Part shown: in pieces, positions 11,801 through 22,900 of the stretch
Position numbering within the stretch: position 1 is the stretch's first letter
How the letters are laid out: each line of letters begins with the position of its first letter
Origin: Plasmodiophora brassicae
Taxonomy: Eukaryota > Endomyxa > Phytomyxea > Plasmodiophorida > Plasmodiophoridae
Direction of reading: 5' to 3'
Length of the DNA stretch: 64,000 nt
NCBI GenBank assembly: GCA_039704465.1
Contig: JASFAU010000013.1
Span: 310,001 to 374,000 of the forward strand
Position numbers and translations under genes: made by a program
Notes under the pieces: generated by a model
The model's database searches: none
What the model was told of the DNA's origin: nothing
Seen by the model: only the letters and a program-made list of their open reading frames with translations

Positions 11801-12666
11801 TCGATCTCGTCGAACAGTTTACAGAGGCCCATCACGACAGATAGTTCACCTGGCGGGCAGCACCAGATGAGGACAGGGCCGAGTCAGCAACGGATGACAG
11901 CGGTACCATGAACGGTGGTCGGCAGGTATGGTTTCACACAGTGGACGAATTGCTGCAGAGTCAGCGCTGCGCCTGGATGCGCTGAGAACTTGGCCGACAG
12001 GTCCCCAAGTCGTTCGTGATCCAGCAGCGTCATGACGTCCACCGCAGACACTTCATCACCTCCATCGTCGTCGTTGCTGACAGCGGCGGCCGCCTGTCCT
12101 GGGTCGACTTCCGTCAGGAACGGTGTCCCGACGACGGGGGTGTCGTCACCAGGGGACACCGGGGCCGTGCCCAATCGTGGTCGAGGAGTCCTCCTCGGCC
12201 TCGGCGTCCACCCATCCTGAGACGGCGTCGCTTTCTTGATCAGGGTTCGGGCGCGGTCACCATCCGTCGCATTGAGAACGACGGCCTCGTCGACGTTCAG
12301 CAGCGTCTTCGTGCTGAACCGATCATCGGTGGCGGCAAGGTCGTTCAAGGAGAGCTGGTGGAACGCCCGCGAGCTAAGCTTGGGCGCTGTCGTTCCAGGT
12401 TCTGACAGCGACTTTATGCTTTCTCGTGACGATAGGGCAAGAGGAGGGACAGCAGGCTTGGAAGGCGCCGCTGGCGCCTTCACCTCCTGACTGGCACGAT
12501 GAGTCGCAATCAAATCGGCCGCCTCCCGACGCAGCCGTCGCCGAATGGCAGACCGGTCGGTGCGCCCGGGACCAGACAGGAAATGGTCCAACGCCGAGAA
12601 GGGAAGCGGACGCGACGGCCCCGGCGTCTCGATGTTGTCGTCCGCGAACGACATCGACGAGGGCAT
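8872..12666 (-). CDS. EF-hand and WD40-repeat protein (WDR49/WDR64/EFCAB8-like)
   Basis: Probable scaffold of roughly 1,000 aa. Exon 1 (11907..12666) is a low-complexity Ser/Pro/Arg-rich N-terminus. The next exon (11554..11849) carries an EF-hand with the calcium loop DVNGDGTLEWNEF. WD40 blades follow to the end, with WD-type ends such as MCLWDP, VNVWNM, ALIWDP, VKIWDI, VQVWDV, CRLYDD, VVLWDY and VKLWDL. Clear introns include 11850..11906, 11503..11553, 11275..11325, 11140..11195, 9773..9822 and 9061..9115. The order EF-hand then many WD40 repeats is that of WDR49/WDR64/EFCAB8-like proteins, found mainly in ciliated eukaryotes; a flagellar role is therefore an inference. A few internal splice joins between about 10200 and 10900 are approximate. 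Confidence 0.85.
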
Positions 12667-13246
12667 GTGCGATCGCACGGTACTGTCTGCCCTAGCGTGA
12701 CGCTACCGTACTGTATCAACAGGACCCTAATGCCTGGAATACTCGCGACGGCGTTCCCATAGCGGCATATGCTCCCAAACCCCAGTTCCTGAGGCGAGCG
12801 TGCGTCCACCATCAGTTTCATGGAGTTGTCAGGGACGGGCGCCACAGGTTGCAAATTCGTCCCGCCAGAGATGCCGAACGCATATCTTCCAGACGAATAC
12901 GCAAGCATCCCCACACTTAAAGGGACGTTTAGTTCTCTCGTATATGGGGATTGTAAGTCCGCCGTCTGACATTGGCGTTGGTGCATATGTCCCCGGCGGC
13001 CCGGCCCGGCCCGACGCCCGCGTGGCTCTGTGGCGTCCGAATGCGGAGCGTTGCGACTTGCGAGCTGGTCGATCCTCCAAGTCCACGCACTGCGCGCCGC
13101 CAGTGCCCCGAGCAGACCGTTTTCCGAGGGACACCGCTGCGTTACACCGTGATGGTATTAATGGGTGGCGCCGTGCGCGACGGGAATCTTTGACCGAGCC
13201 CTCTACTCCTGCTGTCGCGTGTCCGGTCTGGGCAGCGTTTGTGGCG
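12667..13246. other. Divergent intergenic region between WD40 and NIPA genes
   Basis: About 580 bp between two divergently transcribed genes. The open frames here are short and lack recognisable domains. The NIPA gene could have a longer 5' end reaching into this region. Confidence 0.4.
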
Positions 13247-14481
13247 ATGAGTATCGTTGCGCCGTCGTCGCTGACACTGGCCGGTGTCGGCCTGGCGCTG
13301 ATGGCTTCCTGTATATCGCCGGTCGGCATCTCCTTGCAAAAGTTGTCCCATTCTCGGCATGCGGCAGGGCGCGCCGACACCGCCGTTGCTGCTGACCTGC
13401 TACAGCGGAGTGCTCACTCGACACGCTATTATAGGCAGGGCCTCTGGTTGGTTGGAATGGGGCTCGTCGCTGCCGCCAGTTTGTTAGACTTTCTAGGTTT
13501 GTTTCAGTGCAGCTGGGGTGCACCATTGGAAAGAGGCTGATCTAGTCCTTCCAGCCCTGGGGATTGCCCCTCAAATCATAGTCGCACCAACTGGAACGCT
13601 TGCGCTGGTGTTCAACATCTTCTGCGCAAGGTTCATTTTAGGCGAGCCGATTACGTCCATCGAAATAATATCAACTGTTGTCACGTTCGCTGGTACAATC
13701 ATAGCTGTTATTGCTGCTCGAACTACCAACGTGGAAAGGACGGTTTCCGAACTGCTGAGACTGTACCTGACGTACAACTTCTTTGGTTATGCCTTCACCA
13801 TCCTTCTCGGTATCGGTATCCTGGCGAGGGTATCGGTTGTGCAGCGGCGCCTCCGTAAGCAGAGCTCTGCCAAATACAACGCAAGGACGCTGCGGTTTTC
13901 GTTGTCGGCTCTCAGGTGATATACCCGACGACACACTGGCAATGGTTTCTGATGTTACTGTGCTACAGCGGTATCATTGGGTCGTGTAATGTCCTATTTG
14001 CCAAGTGCCTTGCATCACTTCTTTTCGCCTGCATTGAAGAACGGTCGGCGAGCATGTTTGCCACGCTGTGGCCGTACTGTGTCTGTCGCGTTTGTTCATG
14101 CTGCGTAACGCAATGCTGTGCTAATCGTGTACTTGAGCAGATAGCGGCCGGATTATGCACGTCCGTGTTCTTTCAGTTCAAGGTTCTGAATTCCGCTTTG
14201 AAGCTATTCAACGCTGCGCATGTTGTTCCGGTTTGTTCTGCTTGCCCTGTTGCGATGGCGACACTGTGTGAACATACATTCGCTACCAGGTTTTCCAACT
14301 TTGCTGGCTGCTGGGCAGCGTGATTTCGGGCATGGTCTTCTTTCAAGAGTACGCCTTCTTCACAACGGCGCGGTTGATGGTGTTCTTGCTCGGATTGGCA
14401 ATCACGATCGGTGGCGTCGTTCTTCTGTCGATAAGCAGAACTGGCCAAACAAGTGTGGGACATCCCGCCTCAGCTGCATGA
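13247..14481 (+). CDS. NIPA-type magnesium transporter (DMT superfamily)
   Basis: Multi-pass membrane protein of the NIPA (DUF803) family, whose members move Mg2+ across plasma or endosomal membranes. The N-terminal helix begins MSIVAPSSL, followed by a loop and TM segments. The first intron is 13497..13545, leading into the family signature ALGIAPQIIVAP and a TM helix. A later exon carries the conserved GSCNVLFAKC. The C-terminal exons give LNSALKLFNA...VVP, then VFQLCWLLGSVISG, and end RTGQTSVGHPASAA. Exon edges around 13830-13975 and 14070-14145 are not certain; a donor at gtatcg near 13828 gives the best family match. Start chosen at the ATG that opens the first helix. Confidence 0.82.
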
Positions 14482-14611
14482 ATGGTGATCAGCCCCATCG
14501 TACTTACATGTCTCCTATGCCTCAGCGGACCTACACTAAATATCATTGCCATATTGTCTCATGCAACCTGGTACTCTGAAACAGTTCGCAGGCAAGTGTA
14601 TTGTTGACGAA

Positions 14612-16238
14612 CTACATCCGCTCGATATCACGAGCAAGCTCGTTCAGCTTGTACGTGTTCCGCAGGAAGAAATCCGTGTGCCCGCGCGGCGCCTTGCTGT
14701 ACTGGACGTGGACAGTATCACCACAGATCTGGAAATCGACGTCGGAACTGGTGATGTCAGCATGACCTTCCTGGATCATGCGGTTACGCTGCTTCAGCGC
14801 AAGCAGCTGTTGCAGAACGGAAACCGCATCCATGTTCAGCGCCGACGCCAGCTTATCGACAGAAATGGTGGTGTACAGCTTCAGGAACAGGTCGATGCCG
14901 TTGAGAGCTTGGCGCTGGGTCACCTCCTGTGGTTGCAATTAGATATGCATACTTCGCGCACGTAGAATGCAGCGGACCTTGAGGAATATTGACAGACGAT
15001 GGCTACGCTGCTCAACAGCATCGCCAAGCGCAGGCGGCGAGGCAAAGTCGAACAGGCGGCGGAATACATCTGTCGACCCCGCATCCATCTCTGATATTTC
15101 GTCACCGTACTCATCCTGAGACATGGACAGTGTCAATACATGGCGCAAACGTGCGACATGATAGACGACCTTAACCGTCGACAGGACGGAATCATCGATG
15201 CGTGCATTTGGGCAGACAGCGTATGCGATGGCGAGTAGTGCCAACGTCTGATCGTGAAATGGAGTCCGCGCACCGAATCCTTGGGTCATTTCCCATGCTC
15301 GGTGTGCAGCAAACGCCTTCGTGTTCTGTGAGTAGGATATCAACGCGGCAGAAACACGAATAGCTTCCATGAATCTGTGAAGCATCACGAAGGATAAAGC
15401 CATGGTGTAATGCCTACAAAGGTCACGTCAGCAGGAAGTTACAAGCCAGCAGCACGTGCGACACAGACAGTGTAGAGAAGCACGAGTACATCTTCGCAAC
15501 CTGAGAGCGCTTACGAGAGTCAATCGGCTCCAGCGTGTCAATGGCCGTCTGGTAGTCGCCCAGACGCATGTGTACGTGAGCGAGACAGATAAGCGCGAAA
15601 TGTGCCATCGTCCGCGTGGAATTGGCAATGCCGAATCCAGTGTCACCGCCAGCGTCAGTTGGGGAAACAGCTGGGTTCAGTTTCAAGGGAACGCGGCCCT
15701 TATTAACCAGAGCATGCAGATACTGCAACACAATCGGCATCGACCAGATCGGATCGCGTTCACCTGCAATTTGGGCGAGGTCCTCTTGATCAGCGGTCGC
15801 GACCCATTCGTCGAACGCGAACTTCTGAAGGACGAAATCGTTGACGATATCCCACAACCACGGTTGTGGCAAATCCAGCTTCGGTTCGGATTCAGACTGC
15901 TTCAGGAAAATGTTGAACAGCTCGATATAGTTCTTGAACGCAGCGACCCGATCCTGGACAGTAGGAAAGCAATCACGGTTGTTGTGCACGTGGCGATAGA
16001 ACATCTCCCTATAGACAACCAGGAAATCGGCATCATTGGACACGATATCGGCAATCAGGTCTGCCGTCGGCCACGGAGACGCCTTGAAAAACCGTTCCGT
16101 CGTCTTCGAATATTGAACCGTGTAGAGATCAGCAATCTCGTACGCTGACCGATCGGTAATGGCCCGGTGCAAGGCAGTGACGAACTTGCGAACCGCATCG
16201 GGCACCGCCCACTCGTTCGAGACGTCCTGCGAGAACAT
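14612..16238 (-). CDS. EIF3L: Translation initiation factor eIF3 subunit L, 506 aa
   Basis: PCI-domain subunit of the eIF3 complex, which promotes 43S/48S assembly; this subunit is absent from Saccharomyces. Exons 15469..16238, 14978..15413 and 14612..14926 total 1521 nt (507 codons), with introns of 55 and 51 nt. The signature TERFFK...PWP, the LWDIVNDFV segment and the C-terminal PCI part (DLFLKLYTTIS and FFLRNTYKLNEL) align end to end with animal eIF3l. The ATG at 16238 fits the family N-terminus better than an in-frame start further upstream (16415). Confidence 0.95.
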
Positions 16239-16519
16239 GGTCGGATAGTTCGGAAAGCACGGCGTCCGTGACGGACTCCGCCAGCCATGGACCGTGGCCC
16301 GTGTGTGGGGTGGGGACGTCTGTTGGACTGGCTCCATAATAATTCCATTGCAAACAATATCCCTTATCTCGCATCCTCCCGGACTAGGTAGATAGATACC
16401 CATGGCAGATAGCATTATAGATGAAGGTGCCTCTGGCAGAGAATGATGTTTATTGACCCTGACCTGTCACTGTGAAGTCATTCCAACGCCGGAACTGTCA
16501 TTCGAAATCCATCCCAGCA

Positions 16520-16780
16520 ATGACTACTAGACGCGCCTTCTTCATTAACGTTGTCAGCGACGACAAGAACCAAGAGCGCAATGCCGTCAGCTCTAGAGTA
16601 CAGCGAGGGCATGTGCAGAACAGGGAGATGCGCGCTCGTTCTGCGCCAGTCGTGATGATGCATGACCAGGCAAAGCGCGAACGAACGCGTCCGAACGTCA
16701 GCACCGGCCACGGCTACGGATGGTCATTCCTGGCGGTGATCGTCCTTGCTGTCTCCTTTGGCATTACTATGAGACGCTAG
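16520..16780 (+). CDS. Small tail-anchored membrane protein (86 aa), possibly RAMP4/SERP-like
   Basis: Single open frame starting MTTRRAFF with a basic, Arg-rich cytosolic part and one hydrophobic helix at the C-terminus (FLAVIVLAVSFGI) followed by MRR. This is the layout of a tail-anchored protein. The piece SRVQRGHVQN loosely resembles the TKRGNV region of RAMP4/SERP1, an ER translocon-associated protein, but the match is weak. No intron was needed. It sits between the eIF3l start and the HECT ligase start. Confidence 0.45.
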   Translation: MTTRRAFFINVVSDDKNQERNAVSSRVQRGHVQNREMRARSAPVVMMHDQAKRERTRPNVSTGHGYGWSFLAVIVLAVSFGITMRR

Positions 16781-16977
16781 CAATGAACTGCAGCAGCTCG
16801 ACCGGGTCGGGCCGTACGCAGCAAAATGGTCGGCTCGGAGAGCTTCCCGGCACCATTTTTGGATTCTTCCTCGCCATCGTATCGTAACGTACCACGTTCT
16901 GTGGTCTGCCGCCTTTGCGAAAGTGGTTGGGGCGATCGTGGAAATTTGCTTGCCGGGGCCGGGCGAACGCTCACGTC

Positions 16978-19900
16978 ATGGGCGCCGGCCAGTCGGCGCG
17001 CTCAGATGACGAGGATCAGGCGATCGTGGCGTGCCTGAGCCAGGTCGACTGGCAGAATCCGCTGCTGGAGCGGACGCTGCGAGCGGTCGGCCGCGAATAT
17101 GTGCATCCGACGCGGGCTGAATTCGAGGTTCGGGCGGAATGTTTCACCGAGGCGTTCGCGCCGTTCGCCGCGCTTGAGAGGTCCGATGACCTGCTTCACG
17201 GGCTCATGTCTGACATTGCCCTGCTCGTCGACGGCGTTGGTCTCGACAAATTCGCAATTGACCTTCACCGTCGTATGTATGTCATTCGAGAAGTTCATGC
17301 CGCTCTTGTTCGGCGAGGCGCACGTGCGTGCGAAGCAAGGGCTGAAGCCATGCGACTCGCCCAGCTACGCTGCCGTTCTGAACAGGCTGATGAGGTCAGC
17401 CAGCCATCCAGCTCATTCGCTCCAATGTCTCATTCTCAGGCAAAGAGGCTCGGTATTCGCTATGCCATATCGCTCATTGTCACCCTTGTTGAGTCGGTGA
17501 AGAACAATGAGCCGACTGTCTTAATCGAGGTCCTGATGATGTTTCGCGATCTGTTGAAGGATGTACCAGCGCTAGAGCTGGCGTCTAGTGAAGGTCCGGA
17601 CGAACCGAAGTGTTCACTAGCGCCTGTATGGCTTACGCCCATCGTTGAATTTCTTGACCGCATCATTTACGACGAGAAGAGCTCTGGTCAAGAGCGCTCG
17701 CTTGCAATTTATCTCACGCTTAAGCTTAGTGTGCTGCGAGGGTCTGCACAAGGGCTTCTGCATGGGGTTATTGCTCTTCTGTCCTTGGATCCCGAATTGT
17801 CTCTTTGGAATGAGGACTTCGTCAATCTCGTCCATGAGCTCGCTACGTACAAAGGTCTCGCTACGGCTCAAATTTCTCATCCAGGCTCCGACTCGAACGC
17901 ATTGGAGAAACCCCTTGATAGTCCAGCTGAACATGAAGGCGACTCCAGAAGGGAAGCGACTGCAGCGAGTGTGTATCCCACTGGTAACTTCGAGCAGAAT
18001 CCGCCATCCCTCGCTGAAGCCTCGAAGCAGTCGGCGGCGTCCGGCATCACAAAGGTCTCTAATGTCGATCCATCAGATCGTATGTTTGTGAACGTTGACA
18101 AGCACCTTCGCTTGGTCCTGCTGAGCATGCCAGAGCCCAAGCAGATTGCTCTTCTGTTACTTGTTCATATGAAACAACGGGCGATATCCCTCAGTCCCGA
18201 CGACGACATTGTCAATGTTGGCAACACCGGCTGGGACGGGTTAACCAGGATTGATCACCCTTTGGCCATCGAGGTATCTGAGCGCGCCCTTACCGATCTC
18301 GTTACCATTGTCCGATCAGCAGGTTTAGCGGTGAACTCTGGCGAAGCAGGTAGCGTTGACATCCTGTTAAGCGCTCTTCTTGTTCTTAAAGCCCACATCC
18401 GCACAATGGCTCTATGCTCGATGGATTTTACATGCTTTGGTGCTTCGTCGACAACCGCAAACGAATGCTGGGATCTCCTTTTCGGTTTGGCTGGGCACCG
18501 GTGTTCTACCAGCGAAGCCGGCCCATCAGGAGGTGTTTCAGACATGGTCCAAAGGGAGGGTCTTGTAACCATAGCTTACGGTTTCGAGGTGTTCTTTCCA
18601 TCATTCCATGAGCAAGCGCATTTTGTAACTAGCCTCTTATTGAGGCAGCAGGGCTCTTCTTTGCCAAATCTCACCCATGTCGAACAAAAGTTGCTTCAGT
18701 TACTCCAAGCCAGGTTAACGCAACCTGGTCCCGTTTTCTCTCTCTTTGCTAGACTCCATGGTTGCTTTCCCGAAAGCAAACTTGATGATGAATTGGCGTT
18801 GTTTGAACTCGTGACCGTCCTCACTAGCGACGCTATAAGAGAATGTCAACAAAACCTGGAGGATGTCATCGGGACCAATAGGATGAGTACCTCCGACCCA
18901 TCCGGGGAACTTGGTCTTGTTTCCAGAGCTTCAGATATCAGTCAATCGAGTCTGTGTCAAGCAAAATGTCTGCTTGCACCGTTCCTCTCCCAAGTAGCCT
19001 CCCTGTTGGACTTCCTACGCAACGTTGGCGACCGTGAAAGGATGACGATCGTTGTCTCAAACCTCGCACGGTATTGTCGCATAATCATCGATGCGGCGTG
19101 TATGATGGTGTGGTGCTGTTGATCACATTCTACGTGAATCGCGTTCTAACTCATGACGTTCAGGTTAATTTCTGCGTGACACATGCCCAAACGTCAAACG
19201 TTGCGAGCCTGTCTAGCCTAGAAGTGCCATTGAAGCATTCATGTTTGACAACGTTGTTAGCTCCGCTGCTGAATGCATTGGCATCATTTCAGTCAGAGGA
19301 CCGTGCCGAATTATCACCGTTTCTCGTCAAACCTCTAACTGCGCTAATCCAATCAATTTCTGAGCTGCGAAAGCTGGTCCTTCTGCTGAAGTGCAAGCCT
19401 GTGAAACGATCGCAGGTCCAAGTCATTGAAAGCGGTCATCCATATGTCGGAGGTTGCTCTTCTGTTCATGTAGTATCGATGGAAAGGTAATTTCTACAAG
19501 TTTATACTAGCGCAGAGGTCCTAACATTTCCACAGAAGCGACCAGCTTGTTATTACGCTTGACCCTCGGTGCTCGACAGCGGGAGGGAATGATATTCTTG
19601 AAATCTACGCAGGTGAAGGACCGGATAAAACACGTGTCGCGCGGTTCAGCGGACAACAGTGGGCTCTGAACGGGCAAGAGTTGGCCATCAGGGCCTCTAG
19701 TTTATCTTGTGTCTTTCGCGCGGCATCTAAGAACGCCGATGGTGCTTGGGGATTCCGGATCCAGGTAAACTAGTGCAGTTACGTGCTGCTGTGGTTAATC
19801 TAAACAAGAACCATTAGGTATCGGGGCAATTCGTATCTCGGGCGTTTTCATGGGTGCATGACCTTGCACGTACAATTTCATGGTTGTCCGGCGACTTTGC

Positions 19901-22900
19901 AAGTCTGATGCTGAACAGGTCTGGAAGTTCGGAAGAACGGGTTCGTTCTGCACATTTTCTGTCCGTTACCAATACTGACGGCACGTTCTGCTTTCATTCA
20001 GGCTGTCGACAATGCGTGGCTTGAATCGAGTTTACTGAGTGGGAGCTTTGAACCTACCAATCCTTTTGCGCGAGAACTCTGCCCCTTTACTGCAAGTGCT
20101 GGCATCGGGTTACCACCGTCTTGCTTCAGGCACCGTTCGGAGGTTCGTTAGCTTGGTTTCGCGTATTGTTTTCGCTGATCATCTGGGGCTTCCAGGACGA
20201 AGATGAAGATTTCTTAAATGAGATAACTGATAACTCGGGGCGCGGTGCAAAGCTGATTAGCAAGCTGAGCTCTTTTGCGCGATGTACGTTCCCTCTTCCG
20301 CCAAGCATCAAAGCACACGCCGAACGGGCAACTCGAGCAGTATTCGCTGTAATGGTCAAGCACGCGTCAAGAATAGATCAGGTGCGTCAATGTAGGTAGC
20401 TGGATTTCCTGCGCCATTTTGACGTTTGTACATGGCAGGCCCTCCTTTGTGTCTTTGAGGATTCGTCACAGCGCCCGGATGACACATTGCTTCGCTTATG
20501 GCGTAAAGCATCTGAAATCGAATCGTTTGTGGCCACTCGATTTGGACAGGTATGCGGTATCAAAAGAATATTTTCTTAAGTGTAATATGTACTGCTTTTA
20601 GGGATACGAACGCGAACTTATTGTCCAGCCCATACTGGAACGGACACGGTTTCTTCGTGGGATTGCCGCAACTGCGTCCCTGGAACCTCTCAGTTTGACT
20701 CGGCAAAGTTCGGGATCAGTATCGTATCAGCTTCCAGTCTTGCTTCGTGGCAATTCGAGATCACGCAATACTGTTCGAAACACTTTGCGAGCGATGAGGT
20801 TGCTGAAGAATGACTGCCACTCGATGGCATCGAAGCCGATTATGGCCGAGTACGCTGACACTATCAACACTTGCGGGGGTATCAGTAAGGACCACGACGC
20901 TTACGTTAGTAGGCAAATATTGCACTTCATTCAGGACCCCAGCGTGGATGTGCCGTCGTTAAATCGTTCCATCGTTGCTCAACGATCAGTGGCGGCACTT
21001 CGGTTGCATACCGTAAATGTTATATTTGAGCTGCTTCGTGCTGTTTCGGATCATGATATGCGCATCGACATTCTCAAAAATGTTGGACAAGCGGTTCATC
21101 GACAATCAGTTTCTGCTCCTCCAGAAACATCTCGGTCTGGTGAAGGAACTGTTTCGAGATTTCACCTCCTGTCAGGAACAGCTTCCGCTGGAAAGACCTT
21201 GCGTGAGAAACTACTGAGATCCTATTATTCACTTGTTGCGTCATTGGCTAGGACGCCAATGGAAGAGAGTGAACTCTTGCTTTGCCTCAACTTGCTGACA
21301 TTCGAGTTCGGTAACGTCGATGTTGAGCAGCTGTACAGGACCGGCGTTGTCCGACTGCTTAAACCAGTCCTCAAATTCGACTGCGGGGATTGGCAATGGA
21401 AAACCCGTTATGCAGCATGGTGCCTGTTTCGACTGATATTGTACTCGATTGCTCGTTGCTCAGTCCTCGGTTCTGACGGGAACTCTGAACTGGCGCACTC
21501 GTTGCTGAACGACATTCTGCTCGTTGTTTTCGAGCAGATTCACGACTTACAAGACCAACGCGCCGACATTGTTGCCATGGAGGCAGAAGCGGCAAAGGCT
21601 GCCGAACTGGCGCGCGAGATGGAGGCACTGATGCTTCTTTCCCAGTGGAGCTGTAAAGCCTGCACATTCTTGAATGATCCCGAATCGAAAACTTGCGCTG
21701 TCTGTACAACTCCCCGTAACCAGGCACAGCCACAATCGACTGCATGGGCGTGCAAACAATGCACGTACCTGAATGCTGCAACAGAGACAAAGTGCTGTGT
21801 ATGCGAAGCTAAAGCTGTCCACTTGCCATCAACTGATCAGGGTGCCGAATTGTCGACGGGTCAAAAGAGGGCTGCTTCTCGGAAGACGGAGAAAGAGCAG
21901 GCTTTGGCGCCCGAGGGTTCCGACAAGCATTCCGGTGCCCGCTTTCATTACTGGGAGGCTACTTCGAATTCATCTGCTGAATTCAGTGGAATCAATCCCG
22001 CCGAGCCGTCCGGCGTCGAATTTTCTTGCCTGGATATTGCATGGACCGGCGAAGAAGTAGTTGACGCTATCTCTATAAGCATCGAGTCTGGCCCATCTGC
22101 TCTATCAGACCTCATCGTTGGTCTCCTTCCCCTGAGTTCCATCAGCGCACCTGGCATGTCACCCAATCGAATGATGAGCGCTGGGTGGAGTTACGATGCT
22201 GGAAGCGGATCAAAGGTTACTGGAGGATGTATGGAGGAGTACGGCGAGCCGTTTGGCATGGGGGATATCATTACCATTTGCTATTCTGCGAAATCTGGGT
22301 CTGTCGCGTTCTGGAAAAATGGTGTGTCGCAAGGAATCGCATACACTGGCATTTGCGGTCCAATGGCATGCGCGGTTGCCGCGTCTAATGCGCGGATCAC
22401 GATTGTTCCACCTCGTGGTTCGGTGAGGCAAGCCGAAGATTGGGATGAACGTTCTGCAAAGGTGCGCCCTAACCTCTTATTGTGCCGAGATATTGTCTGA
22501 CTTCTGCACGGACAGGTTCTTCTTGCAAAGTCAAGCACTGCGTGGTACGCCCTTGACTATGGGGACCTTGGAGAACATGGCAAACGACGTCGTAGAAAAC
22601 GTGCCACTGCTATCGGGGAGGTCGACCTTTGCATTAACCAGTTCCTATGGGTCCTGGCCAGGTGTAGTTCCAGCTCTACATTCCAGCGGGCAATCTGTAC
22701 GGCAGACTGGATGCAAACCATCATCCGCATAGCCACCAGTGACGACCAGAACGTTATAGGCAGGACTCTTGCCCTGCGCATTTGCAGGTCTGTCCTGCCA
22801 GTCGTCGCACCGACTGCCGATCTCTTGACAAGAGTTGGAACTTCGAACACTGAATTCTTGCGGCATTGTATTGAATGTATTGGTCGATCATGTATGGGCT

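Noticed and set aside
22462..22515. Stop codon in the HECT ligase frame as a sign of a pseudogene
   Set aside because: The stop is inside a 54-nt GT-AG intron; the same holds for stops at the other exon ends.
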